A stretch of DNA of 54,363 nucleotides from Neocallimastix lanati (nom. inval.) (taxonomy: Eukaryota > Neocallimastigomycota > Neocallimastigomycetes > Neocallimastigales > Neocallimastigaceae): positions 1,042,501-1,096,863 of the forward strand of contig JACVTC010000054.1 of assembly GCA_016946835.1 (NCBI GenBank), given 5' to 3'. Under the pieces are notes generated by a model. The model was not told where the DNA came from. It did not search any database and worked only from the letters and a program-made list of their open reading frames with translations. The position numbers were made by a program, and so were the translations under genes. Shown here in pieces: positions 23,556 to 34,084 of this stretch (its first letter is position 1; each line of letters begins with the position of its first letter).

Positions 23556-25685
23556 TAATAATAAAAAATAAGAGTAAAAATAATAATTAATAAAAATAAA
23601 AATAAGATAAAAAAATAATAAAATTTAAATATTGAAATATTCTAAATATTTATTTTTATTATTTATTTATTTATTTATTTATATAATATATATATATATA
23701 TATTTATTTTTAATAGCTTTTGAATTTTTAATAATATAAAATAATTAATAGTACTTTTTTTTTTTTATTTAATTTTATAAAAAAAATAATTTAAAATATA
23801 TATTTTAAATATATTTTTATACATTTACTTTATTTTAATGGTAAATCATCATCAAGTTTTCTTTTTCTTAAATTCAATGGTAAATCATCCTCAAGTTTTC
23901 TTTTTCTTAAGTTATTATTATCTGAAAGAATTGTCCCGTTTGAAATATTAACACTATCCAAATTATTTTTGATTTCATTCATTTTTTTTAATAACATACT
24001 TTCTTCACTGAATGTAATATTCATTTTATGTGTATTATAACTTTTATATAATAATTCAATTATTTCAGTATCTAATTTTGAAATTAAATATACTTCATCT
24101 TCTTTTAAATATAAAATGATATTATTTTTGTTGGCATAATCAATAAGTAATTTTACCATTTCTTTATTATTCCAAAAGAGTGCATATGAAATTGGATTTC
24201 CCGTTATCATGTTGTTGGTGTCGTTAATTGTTAAAATAATATTATTAGCATTGGCATAATTAATAATTAATTTAGCTACTTCAGTGTTATTAAATAATGT
24301 AGCAACCGAAAGAGGATAAGAATTACCATTATCCTTTTCATTAATTTGTAAAATTATATTATTGTCATTGGCATAATTAATAATTGGTTTAATAAATTCA
24401 TTTCCATGATAGGTAGCCATTAAAAGTGGATAAACACCAGCATTATTTTTTTCATTAATATTTAAAATGATGTTGTTTTCTTTTGCATAATCAATAATAA
24501 GTTTAATTATTTTAAGATTTTTTCCATATAATGCAGATAAAAATGGATACGATCCAGACTTATTTTTGTCATTTAATTGTAAAATAATTTTATTTTGATC
24601 GGCATAGTTAATAATTAATTTAAAGATTTCAATATTGTTTTTTTCAATAGCGTTTAAAAGTGGAGACATTCCTGTACTATCCTTTTCATTAATATTTAAG
24701 ATGATACCATTATTATCAGCATTTTTCAAAATTTCTTTAACGGTTTCAACATCATCTTTAGATATAGCTGTTAACAATTTATAATTGTCATTTTTAGTTT
24801 CTTCATTTGTATCAGAGTTTATCTTTTTTTTAGAAGAATTATTAAATAAACATGAATATAAAATATATTCCATTTTTAAATTTCCTTTTTATTCTTTTAT
24901 TTTAAATTTTTAAAATGATTATATTTTATTAATAATATATAATATTATAATAAAGTATTTATAATAAATAAATGAATATACAAAAATAAATGAATAAACA
25001 AAAATTAATGAATATACAAATAAATTAAAAACAATAATGATAATAATAATAAAAAAATAAAAATAAAAAAAAGAAAGAATATTTTCCCCTTTTTATAGTT
25101 TAAACAAAATTTTTTCATTTTAAAAATTAATTATAATTCTTATAATTCTATATTTAAATAAATTTATATTCATTATTATAGAATATTTCGGACATTCAAA
25201 ATTTTTTATTGTTGTATATTTAAATATATTTATATTCATTAATATACTTTGGACCTTTTTTATATATTAAATATTTTCTTTCTTATTGGTAATAACAGAA
25301 ATGATTTAAATGATTTAATTTAATATTTTAATAAAAATGATAAAATCTAATTTTAATATTTATCTATATTTATATAAATATATAAATATATATTTAAGTA
25401 ATAAAAATGAATGTAATAACTTTTTATTTTACATTACTATTCTAAAATATATTCAAATTGGACCACATTACTATTCTAAAAAATGTCCAAATTAGACAGA
25501 GAATATTTAATTTATTTTATTTTTTTTATTAATTCTGATTTTTTTTTTTTTTAAAAATAAAATTATTCATGTAATTAATAAATGAATAAATAAATAAAGT
25601 TAAAAGTTATCAATAATTGTGGCTGTAAAAAAAAAATAATAATAATAAAAAGATTTAATAATTATAATATTGCTAATAAAAAATT
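23485..25685. repeat. Segmental duplication, right copy
   Basis: Direct-orientation partner of 18040-20640, offset about 5.2 kb. It has lost most of the 18-bp tandem units and the left-hand (ATTT)n runs. The distal right end retains AAAAGATTTAATAATTATAATATTG before diverging. Confidence 0.85.
23830..24873 (-). CDS. Ankyrin-repeat protein, 347 residues, right paralogue
   Basis: Same length and domain plan as the left paralogue: five 39-residue ankyrin units and a doubled LRKRKL basic tail. Over 1,044 bp I count nine base differences, seven changing an amino acid (F6Y, A to T and I to V near residues 35-42, E to G, E to K, K to T, and N to D in the tail) and two silent. The frame is intact. 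Both copies carry identical sequence immediately 5' of the ATG (AAATTTAAAAATGG on the coding strand), so they probably share a promoter type. Confidence 0.88.
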   Translation of the reverse strand: MEYILYSCLFNNSSKKKINSDTNEETKNDNYKLLTAISKDDVETVKEILKNADNNGIILNINEKDSTGMSPLLNAIEKNNIEIFKLIINYADQNKIILQLNDKNKSGSYPFLSALYGKNLKIIKLIIDYAKENNIILNINEKNNAGVYPLLMATYHGNEFIKPIINYANDNNIILQINEKDNGNSYPLSVATLFNNTEVAKLIINYANANNIILTINDTNNMITGNPISYALFWNNKEMVKLLIDYANKNNIILYLKEDEVYLISKLDTEIIELLYKSYNTHKMNITFSEESMLLKKMNEIKNNLDSVNISNGTILSDNNNLRKRKLEDDLPLNLRKRKLDDDLPLK

Positions 25686-25765
25686 TAATATAAATATTCT
25701 AACCTCAAAAATATATAATAAAGTTGGAATTTTTTATTAATTCTTTATATTTACATATTTTTTGT

Positions 25766-25838
25766 ACCTTCAATTTTTTCAGCAATAATTGATAATTGCT
25801 CTTTTTCTTTGATACGCAACTAAGCCAATAAATGGGTG
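25766..25838 (-). pseudogene. Fragment resembling the UAS region of a FAF-type UBX protein
   Basis: One minus-strand frame reads KHPFIGLVAYQRKRAIINY, and the overlapping frame reads LRIKEKEQLSIIAEKIEG, bounded by TTAG and GTACAA. Together they resemble the family's [T/K]-[Y/H]-PF-[hydrophobic]4 strand followed by a strand ending in EG. Either a frameshift in the middle or an exon start at 25819 explains the switch. It has the order and strand expected for the upstream partner of the fragment at 17683-17760. The match is from memory of the family pattern and is short. Confidence 0.35.
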
Positions 25839-25972
25839 TTTATATTTTAAATTACTATTTATTTTAACAATTATAAAGAAAGACATTAAATTTTAAATTC
25901 AATTAAAAGGATGTAAAAAATAAAATATTATTATAGTAATAAATATTAATTTCAGTATAAGCTTTTATTAGT

Positions 25973-26010
<38 letters not shown>

Positions 26011-26098
26011 AGGAATAAACTTTATTTAATAATATTTTTTTAAAAAATACATGAAGTTTAAATACATGAAATTTTTTTTTTATATTAATATTAAAAAA
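25839..26098. other. AT-rich spacer with poly(T) tract
   Basis: Contains a ~29-bp T run at about 25977-26005; no gene seen. Confidence 0.5.
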
Positions 26099-26660
26099 CT
26101 ACGTTATGAGTTTCGAGGACGAAATGGCCTCTAACTCTTCCCATTCATCGAAGATAACTCCATGTGGATGAAAATTATCATTCGAATCTGTATCAGAATT
26201 TCTTCTTTGCCTTATCGTTACGACGTCGACGCTCTTGACAACGGTAGGTCTAACACTATACAAATCGATCATGGTGTAAAAATCTCCAATCACAATAGGC
26301 ATAACGTTAGTAAGGAATTCCGCAAGCCCCACAAAATATGAAATCGGGAAAGAAGACTCGTTCGAAGGTGATTGAAAAATATTATTAATAAATCGCCTTC
26401 TTTCCCCCGAGCCGATCTTTAAGATTTCAAATACTGCATTTCCGCCAAGAAGGAGACACAGCACGTAAAAATTGATATTATCATCAAGATCTTCCTCTTT
26501 ATCATCAGGAATGTTCAATGATTTCTCATGAACAATTAGAGAAAAATTAATAAAAATTTCATCAACAAAGGGAATGAAATGTTGCCTAAATTCTTCAAAT
26601 TTAGGACATAAAAGTATCCAGTGTGTAAAACTAGGTATGCTGTTACTCTCAGTAATTAAA
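26099..26660 (-). mobile_element. 5'-truncated LINE 3' end (different subfamily)
   Basis: One minus-strand frame is open from about 26660 to 26099. It starts in ITESNSIPSFTHWILLCPKF, matching the ISHWLIDCPFF knuckle of the LINE at 12968-17240. It continues to FYVLCLLLGGNAVFEILKI and GERRRFINNIFQ, the counterpart of FLLGGRSINNST. It then reads FLTNVMPIVIGDF, the counterpart of LLQSIIPIAIGKQ. The reverse transcriptase is absent, as expected of 5' truncation during retrotransposition. The 139-residue piece usually predicted here (26099-26518) starts at TTG and is only part of the frame. Its GC is higher than the flanks. Confidence 0.75.
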
Positions 26661-27136
26661 TATATATAATATAATAAATAAGGATTATATTTATTTTAAT
26701 ATTATATTTAATGCTTATTTTTATATATATAGATATAAAACAAAATAAATTATTATATTAATAATAAAAGCTGTTTTTTTTTTTTTTTTTTTTTTTATTT
26801 TTAATCTTCATTATTTCATTTTTTAGAAAAATTGAAAAAATTTAAAAAAATTTTTATCTTAATCAATCATAAATTTTATTATTTTGATTAAATATTTTTG
26901 AATTAAATTAATATTAATACTTTATTAAAAAATAAGTAAATAAAAATAAATCAATAAAATAATTTGATAAAATTAAATATAAATTAAAAATTTAATAAAT
27001 AAATTATTAATCATATAGATAAATAGAAAATATTATATATAAAAATAAATAAATAGAATAAATAAATAACAAAAACAAAATAATTAATAACTATGAAGTT
27101 AAAATAAATTTATAATTATTAATTTTTTTTTAAATC
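26661..27136. other. AT-rich spacer
   Basis: No gene or structured element seen. Confidence 0.5.
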
Positions 27137-27436
27137 TATCTTCATAACAAATTTTTTAATACTTTTTTATATACAGCTTTAGTAAATAGTATTTAAAAAA
27201 GATAAATATTATATCTTCATAACAAATTTTTTAATACTTTTTTATGTACAGCTTTAGTAAATAGTATTTAAAAAAGATAAATATTATATCTTCATAACAA
27301 ATTTTTTAATACTTTTTTATATACAGCTTTAGTAAATAGTATTTAAAAAAGATAAATATTATATCTTCATAACAAATTTTTTAATACTTTTTTATATACA
27401 GCTTTAGTAAATAGTATTTAAAAAAGATAAATATTA
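27137..27436. repeat. Tandem array, 75 bp x 4
   Basis: Units begin TATCTTCATAACAA at 27137, 27212, 27287 and 27362. They are almost identical; one unit has ATGTACAGC for ATATACAGC. Each unit contains inverted AATACT / AGTATT and an outer TATCTT / AAGATA, so each could form its own hairpin. Confidence 0.95.
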
Positions 27437-27461
27437 AAGTCTTATATATAACCATAATAAA

Positions 27462-27868
27462 TAATATTTAATAACAATAAAGTCTAACTTATGAATAATA
27501 ATCTAAAAATAACTATAATTCAAGACACAAAAAATAAAAATAACCATTTAATAACAATAAAGTCTAACTTATGAATAATAATCTAAAAATAACTATAATT
27601 CAAGACACAAAAAATAAAAATAACCATTTAATAACAATAAAGTCTAACTTATGAATAATAATCTAAAAATAACTATAATTCAAGACACAAAAAATAAAAA
27701 TAACCATTTAATAACAATAAAGTCTAACTTATGAATAATAATCTAAAAATAACTATAATTCAAGACACAAAAAATAAAAATAACCATTTAATAACAATAA
27801 AGTCTAACTTATGAATAATAATCTAAAAATAACTATAATTCAAGACACAAAAAATAAAAATAACCATA
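27462..27868. repeat. Tandem array, 80 bp x 5
   Basis: AGTCTAACTTATGAATAATA recurs at 27481, 27561, 27641, 27721 and 27801, a constant 80-bp period with no difference noticed between units. It ends about 70 bp before the first structured element at 27939. Perfect identity in such AT-rich DNA implies recent amplification or ongoing homogenisation. Confidence 0.95.
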
Positions 27869-27938
27869 ATTTTCTTTTTTTTTTTTTTTATGTTTTTTTA
27901 TTATTATTAATGTTTATTAATAATATTTTTTTTTTTTA

Positions 27939-28740
27939 GGTTCAAGCGCTACGACAATTCACTTAATAAAAATTATATATATTCTAATTCAAATATATAT
28001 AATTCTTTATTATGAATCCGCTCTTGAGTTTGTACCTTCTATAAAAAAAAAAATTTTAAAAAAACAAGGCTCAAGCGCTAGTCAACCACTTCTAGTAGAA
28101 GTGGTTCGCTCTTGATAAACCTCGATTTCCTTAAATTCAAAATTTCAGGTTTAAGCGCTACGACAATTCATCTAGTAGAAAATATATCAAATACTTTCTT
28201 TATAAACTACTGAATCCGCCTTAAGTTTGTACCCAAAATTTTTCTTTATAATAATTCAGAAAAGATTTAAGATTTGGTTCAAGCGCTAGTCAATTCTATC
28301 TTCTTTGTTTTACTTTCTTTTTAATTCCATAGAATCCGCCTTGAGTTTGTACCAAACTTCTTTCCTTATTTTTGATCTTTATAGTTGTTTGGGGAGCAAG
28401 CATATGATTAAAACACATTTTTGAGAAATCTTTATTATTAGTACTAAAATAAACAAAAATAATATTAAAATTTCAATTAATCATTTTTTTAATAAAATAA
28501 TGTATTTCAAGGTAGTTTGGGTATAATTATAATTAAAATTTCATTATATTGAAATTTTATGGTATATAAACATCATCAAGAAAATACAAAACTATTCTAT
28601 TAATTTCATAATTAATAAAACTTAAAAATTCAGTTTTTTAATAATAAAAATGATTAATATAAAAATTACTTTATAAAAAATAGTTCGTGCTTTTATTTCA
28701 TAATTAAAATAAAATATTTATGAAATGAAAGCACGAAGAA
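27939..28740 (+). ncRNA. Structured repeat element, copy 1 (subfamily I)
   Basis: The element starts right after a T-tract plus AG. Four tandem hairpins follow: A 27937-28037, B 28066-28123, C 28146-28236, D 28273-28356. Each has an outer stem (GGT/ACC), an inner stem (TTCAAG/CTTGAG, or TTTAAG/CTTAAG in C), an asymmetric internal loop (CGCTACGACA or CGCTAGTCA facing CCGC) and an apical stem. Hairpin B has an 8-bp apical stem, ACCACTTC/GAAGTGGT. Next come block E (28391-28433, GGGGAGCAAGCATATGATTA), hairpin F (28501-28587, centred on AATTTCA/TGAAATT) and hairpin G (28682-28740, TTCGTGC.../GCACGAA). No open frame spans it. Strand is taken from U-G pairs, which only hold on this strand. Family and function unknown. 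Confidence 0.78.
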
Positions 28741-29946
28741 AAAAATAATTTTGGAATAATATTATCTTTTTTATATATTTTTTTTTTTTTTTTTTTTTTT
28801 TTGTTTTTACTTTTTTATATTATATATCATATAATAATTTTTTTTAATAATCAATTATAAATATTCAAAAACATTATTAATATAAATTAAAGTAATGAAT
28901 AATTCTATTTTTAAACTATTAATATATTAAAAATCTTTGTTTTTATCATAATGAATTATTATAATAAATTTAATTATTTAAATTATACAATAAATCTTAT
29001 TTATTATAAAATAATTTTTTTTTATAATTAAAAATTTTTTAATTCATTATTTACTTAACAAAAATTATTGAATAGTTAATTATAGTAATATCTATATATT
29101 TATATTAAAAATGATTTATGTTGAGTAGTTTTAATATGCTTAATACATATATAATGTATTAATTTAAATTATATAACAATGAAAAAATTATAAATATTAG
29201 TAATAATGCTAATTATTTATTATTAGAAATTTATTAATTAAAAGAGGGGAAAAAATAATGAATATATAATTTTAAGAAATATGTATTATATTAATAAATA
29301 AACATGTTTATTCATAAAATATTTTAAAAAATTATCTTCTCCTTGTAATAGCTAATTGACTTTAACTATTATAATGTAATAATATATTAATATATTATGT
29401 TTTCAAATTTATATAATTCTAGTAAATATATATATATAAATATGGTAATTAAGATTTTACTATATTATTATTCTTTATCTCCTTTCATTATAAATATAAT
29501 CTCTTAATTTAATAACAATTAAAATCATTAGTAACGAATATAATATGAATAATTTAATTCTATATTTATTTGGTAATTCATCAAAAAATGAATTATTTAC
29601 TATTATATTGTAAAATTAAAGTTCACTCCTGAAGATTATAAACTATTATTACTAAAAATTGTAATAGTAGATTATAATCCTACTAATACTGTAATGTTAT
29701 TTTTACAAAATTATTAGATTTTTTTTATAAAATATTTCGATCATTATTTATAATTGTAAGAATTGTAAAATTGTAAATAATTTAATTTCTTTAAATTAAA
29801 ATAATTATATTTTATATATTTAATACACATATATTTAATACACATATATTTAATACACATACATATATTTATAATTTTTTTTTTTTTTTATTTTTTATTT
29901 TTTATTTTTTTTTTTTTGCATTTTTATTAATCATTTTTTTTTTTTA
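28741..29946. other. Spacer between structured copies 1 and 2
   Basis: AT-rich, with four 17-bp units of the type ATATATTTAATACACAT at about 29815-29870 and T-tracts running into the AG that precedes copy 2. No gene seen. Confidence 0.6.
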
Positions 29947-30750
29947 GGTTCAAGCGCTACGACAATCATTTAATAAAAATCATATATATTCTAATTCAAA
30001 TATATATGATTTTTTGTTATGAATCCGCTCTTGAGTTTGTACCTTCTATAAAAAAAAATTTAAAAAAACAAGGTTCAAGCGCTAGTCAACCACTTCTAGT
30101 AGAAGTGGTTCGCTCTTGATAAACCTCGATTTCCTTAAATTAAAAATTTCAGGTTTAAGCGCTACGACAATTCATCTAGTAGAAAATATATCAAATACTT
30201 TCTTTATAAACTACTGAATCCGCCTTAAGTTTGTACCCAAAATTTTTCTTTATAATAATTCAGAAAAGATTTAAGATTTGGTTCAAGCGCTAGTCAATTC
30301 TATCTTCTTTGTTTTACTTTCTTTTTAATTCCATAGAATCCGCCTTGAGTTTGTACCAAACTTCTTTCCTTATTTTTGATTTTTATAGTTGTTTGGGGAG
30401 CAAGCATATGATTAAAACACATTTTTGAGAAATCTTTTTTATTATCATAAATAAAAAAAAAATAATTAAAAATATTATATATTTAAAATAATTTTTTTTT
30501 AATAAAATATTGTATTTCAAGGTAGTTTGGGTATAAAATATATTAAAATTTCATTATATTGAAATTTTATGGTATATAAACATCATCAAGAAAATACAAA
30601 AGTTAATAAAAAATATTATTTAATTATTTTTAATAATAAAAATGATAAATATAATAAATTTTCATATAGTTCGTGCTTTCATTTCATAATTACAATAAAA
30701 TTAATTATTATAATTATTTTCCTTTATTTTCGAAATGAAAGTACGAAGAA
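29947..30750 (+). ncRNA. Structured repeat element, copy 2 (subfamily I)
   Basis: Very close to copy 1 (802 and 804 bp; starts 2,008 bp apart). Informative differences preserve pairing: the apical stem of hairpin A is AATCATAT/ATATGATT here against AATTATAT/ATATAATT in copy 1, a T-A to C-G swap on both arms. In hairpin G the upstream arm has TTTC where copy 1 has TTTT, both compatible with G opposite, and GTAC opposite GTGC keeps a G-U pair. Hairpin B restores GGTTC where copy 1 has GGCTC. The open frame 30569-30994 crosses the F and G hairpins and is judged spurious. Confidence 0.78.
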
Positions 30751-30840
30751 AAAAAAAATTTTTTTTGAAACAATCTTTTCTCTTTTATACTTTTTAAAAA
30801 TTTTAATTATTAAATCAAAATATTACTATTCTATAAAATA

Positions 30841-30878
<38 letters not shown>

Positions 30879-31540
30879 CATTTAAAAAATATATTTTCTT
30901 AAATAATATTAGATATAATAATTTTTATTTATCAATTATGAAAGTAATTAATTTAAATAAAAATTTTAATTACTCAGCATATTATAATGTTTAAAGAATT
31001 ATTGTTAAATGTATTAAATTTATTTAATAATTACTATTATTTTATATTAAATCACTATTTTATTATCATAATTATTTAAATTTTAAAAATGCTTAGTCTT
31101 TTTAATTATACTAAAAGATGTTTATTTTTATATTTAATATAAATTATCCTATCAAGCTTTTGATATATTTATATTAAGCAATGAAATTAGTAATAAATGT
31201 TGATTAATTATTGTTTAATATCATATAAATGATATATTAATTTATCATTTTGGCCAATATATATATTTCTAACTTTTTTTTTAAAAAAAAAATATTTAAG
31301 ATAAGATTTAGTGGATCTTTATTAATATATTAATGGTATTTAAATAAAACATAAAATTTTTTAAAAAAAGTTTAATTTTAAAAATTTTATTTGTGAATAA
31401 ATATATAAATATTAAATTTTTTCATAGTAATCCATGTAATTAATATTACTAAATTTTTAATTGCAATTAATATATACAATTACTAAAAAACTATTGGCTA
31501 CATTTTTTTAGAAAGTTAATTTTATTTAGTGATTTAATAG

Positions 31541-31572
<32 letters not shown>

Positions 31573-32054
31573 AATCAAATTTTTTTTCCACATTTTTTTT
31601 TTTTTAATTATGTATAATTTTATTATATCATTTTATTTTTTTTTTTTTAAAATAATTTTATATATTATATTTAACTATTATATATAATTTTATTATATTA
31701 TTTTATATTATTTTATTTTTTTATTTAAAGTATTTTGCATAATTTTGTAAAAACAATAATATTTAATTTTATTATAAATCACTTTATATAATTTTATTTT
31801 TTTGGAGTTGGTTAATATTGTAAAATTCTTTATAATATTAACTAATTATTATTATTTTAATTTTTTTTTTATAATCATTATATTAACTTTAAAATTATTA
31901 TATTATTTAAAGGTTTATAATTTATGATATTGTTTATTATATTTATTTATTTATTTTAAAAAAATTACTGTTATGTAATAATTTTTTTTTATGTAATAAT
32001 AATAATAATAATAATAATATATATATATAATATTCAATTATAAATTTTTATTAT
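30751..32054. other. AT-rich spacer downstream of copy 2
   Basis: Low-complexity sequence with several T-tracts. It resembles the other copy-to-copy spacers only weakly. No gene seen up to the acetyltransferase stop. Confidence 0.55.
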
Positions 32055-32585
32055 TCAATTTTCAATTCTTTTAATGATTTTTGCTGGATTACCAGCAACA
32101 ACAACGTTGTCTTCAACATTTTTAGTGACTACACTACCAGCACCAACCACTGAATTTTCACCGATAGTTACTCCTGGTAAAATGGTAGCTCCAGCTCCAA
32201 TCCATGCGTTTTTTTTTATATGAACTGGTTTACAGGTGATGATTTGACGTTGTTTTAAGTCATGATTATTAGAAATAAGTTGAACATTGGCAGCAATCAT
32301 AGTATTATCATCAATTGTGATACCACCACCACCCATTATTAGGCAACCAGAATTTACATATACATTATCACCAATAGTTACATTACTGAATCTTGTACCA
32401 GAAACGGGAGCCTTAACTACTGAATTTTTTCCAAGTTTTCCTTCGAAAAGTTTTTGCATTAATTCGTTATATTCAGTTGTAAATGGCATTGCATGATTAT
32501 ATTTAAAAATAAGTATTTCTAAATCTTTAGCTTTTTGAATTTCTTCAGGAGATTGCTTTGTTAAATCAATTCTTATTTCTTCCAT
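32055..32585 (-). CDS. Hexapeptide sugar/maltose O-acetyltransferase-like protein
   Basis: An intronless 176-residue frame. After an N-terminal helical segment (residues 12-52, [20 protein letters not shown]) it is a left-handed beta-helix of hexapeptide repeats ([57 protein letters not shown]). The ISNNHDL loop supplies His-108, the expected catalytic base for transfer of acetyl from acetyl-CoA to a sugar hydroxyl. It ends with the conserved [13 protein letters not shown]. Length and plan match the bacterial maltose/galactoside/NodL acetyltransferase group (about 180-200 residues). Lack of introns and bacterial-type family suggest horizontal acquisition, common in rumen fungi; this is inference. 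The acceptor sugar is unknown. No signal peptide, so probably cytosolic. Confidence 0.93.
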   Translation of the reverse strand: MEEIRIDLTKQSPEEIQKAKDLEILIFKYNHAMPFTTEYNELMQKLFEGKLGKNSVVKAPVSGTRFSNVTIGDNVYVNSGCLIMGGGGITIDDNTMIAANVQLISNNHDLKQRQIITCKPVHIKKNAWIGAGATILPGVTIGENSVVGAGSVVTKNVEDNVVVAGNPAKIIKRIEN

Positions 32586-32763
32586 TTTAAGTAATTATAT
32601 CTTATACCAATAAATCTATTTATCTATATAAGAATATATGTATAAAAGATTTTCGATACAAAAAATAAACAAAAAAAAAATAAATCAATATTTAATTGCT
32701 AATAAAATATATATATATATATTTATTCGTTTATTTTTTTTTTTTTTTAATATTTTAATATAA

Positions 32764-32829
<66 letters not shown>

Positions 32830-34036
32830 CAGCAACAACAACAATAATAATAATAATAATTTCAAAATTGAATAATATTTATGAAAAACAATTAAAAATT
32901 AATATTTATAAATAATATAATAATATAAAAATTAATAATTTAGTTTTCTTTATACCTTCTTATTTATTTACTTTTTTTTTTATTATTATTAGTTTTATGT
33001 GAAATTTCAATTTAAAAATAATTAAAAAAAAAAAACTTAAAAGATTAATTTATATTTGTTTTATTTAAATAAGAATATTTTTTCTAGAATTATTTTAAAA
33101 GTATATTATTGTTTTTATAATCTTTTTGTTTTTTATTGTTAATTAATTTTAATTAAATGAAAATTTATTCTCATTTTATTGGTTTTAGAAAAATGTATAT
33201 ACATTATACATTTAATTGAAATTTTTTATTTTTTTTATTATAATTTAGGTTTAGGTATAAAGTAAAATAACTCTAAGTAATAATTCTATTTTTTCTTTTT
33301 ATATAATCTATACTTTATATGTTATATTATATATATATTATATTAGGATAAATATATTGTTATATAATATTTTAGATTATTTTAAATAAACATATCAAAA
33401 TAAAATGGTTTAAACACATTTCCGCAATACTTTTGCGGGATTTTTTTCCAATAATAATAAATTGATTTAATATATGTATATATTTTTTATTTATTTATTT
33501 ATTTTAATATTTATTTTTTTATTTATATTTTTTATAATTTTTTTTTATTATTTGCATATAAAATTTTTACATAAACTTATAATTAATTTTTCATATAAAT
33601 TCTATTAGAACAGTATACTACATATATATCTAATAAAATTGAAATTTAAACTAGTAATAATATAGGTCTTAAAATTTTATAATTTAAAAATATATTACAT
33701 TTAAACTATTAATAAAAATAAATAAACATAAAATAAATATTAAATTATTAAATAAAAGTACTATAATATAGATATATATCTATATTTATATATATTATTA
33801 ATAAAATAAAAGAAATAATATTTATAATTGTTTATTATTGATATTATGATTGATATTAAAATTAATGAAATAAAGTAAAAAGATAATATGCAAAGTATAT
33901 TACATAATGCCTACATATATATATATATATATTTTAATAATATTAAAAATATTTTTTTAATAAATGCTTATTAGATAAATAAATAAATAAGAAAATATAT
34001 ATTTCGTGATACTTTATTGATTTGAATTTTATCAAC

Positions 34037-34080
<44 letters not shown>
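32586..34080. other. Intergenic region between acetyltransferase and giant ankyrin gene
   Basis: Contains (AAT)n at about 32768-32862 with a CAACAGCAACAACAAC insert, a short GC hairpin (CCGCAA at 33422-33427, TTGCGG at 33433-33438, followed by T7), and a ~45-bp T tract at 34040-34084 abutting the giant gene's stop codon. No gene seen. Confidence 0.6.

Positions 34081-34084
<4 letters not shown>

Noticed and set aside
27137-27868. CRISPR array
   Set aside because: The units are contiguous tandem repeats without unique spacers, in a eukaryotic context.
27939-30750. Group I or group II self-splicing intron
   Set aside because: No group II domain V (AGC...GTTC stem), no group I P-Q-R-S core, and the four similar tandem hairpins do not fit either architecture.
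30569-30994. 141-residue open frame
   Set aside because: Starts in hairpin F of structured copy 2 and runs through a poly(T) tract as poly-Phe; not conserved in the other five copies.
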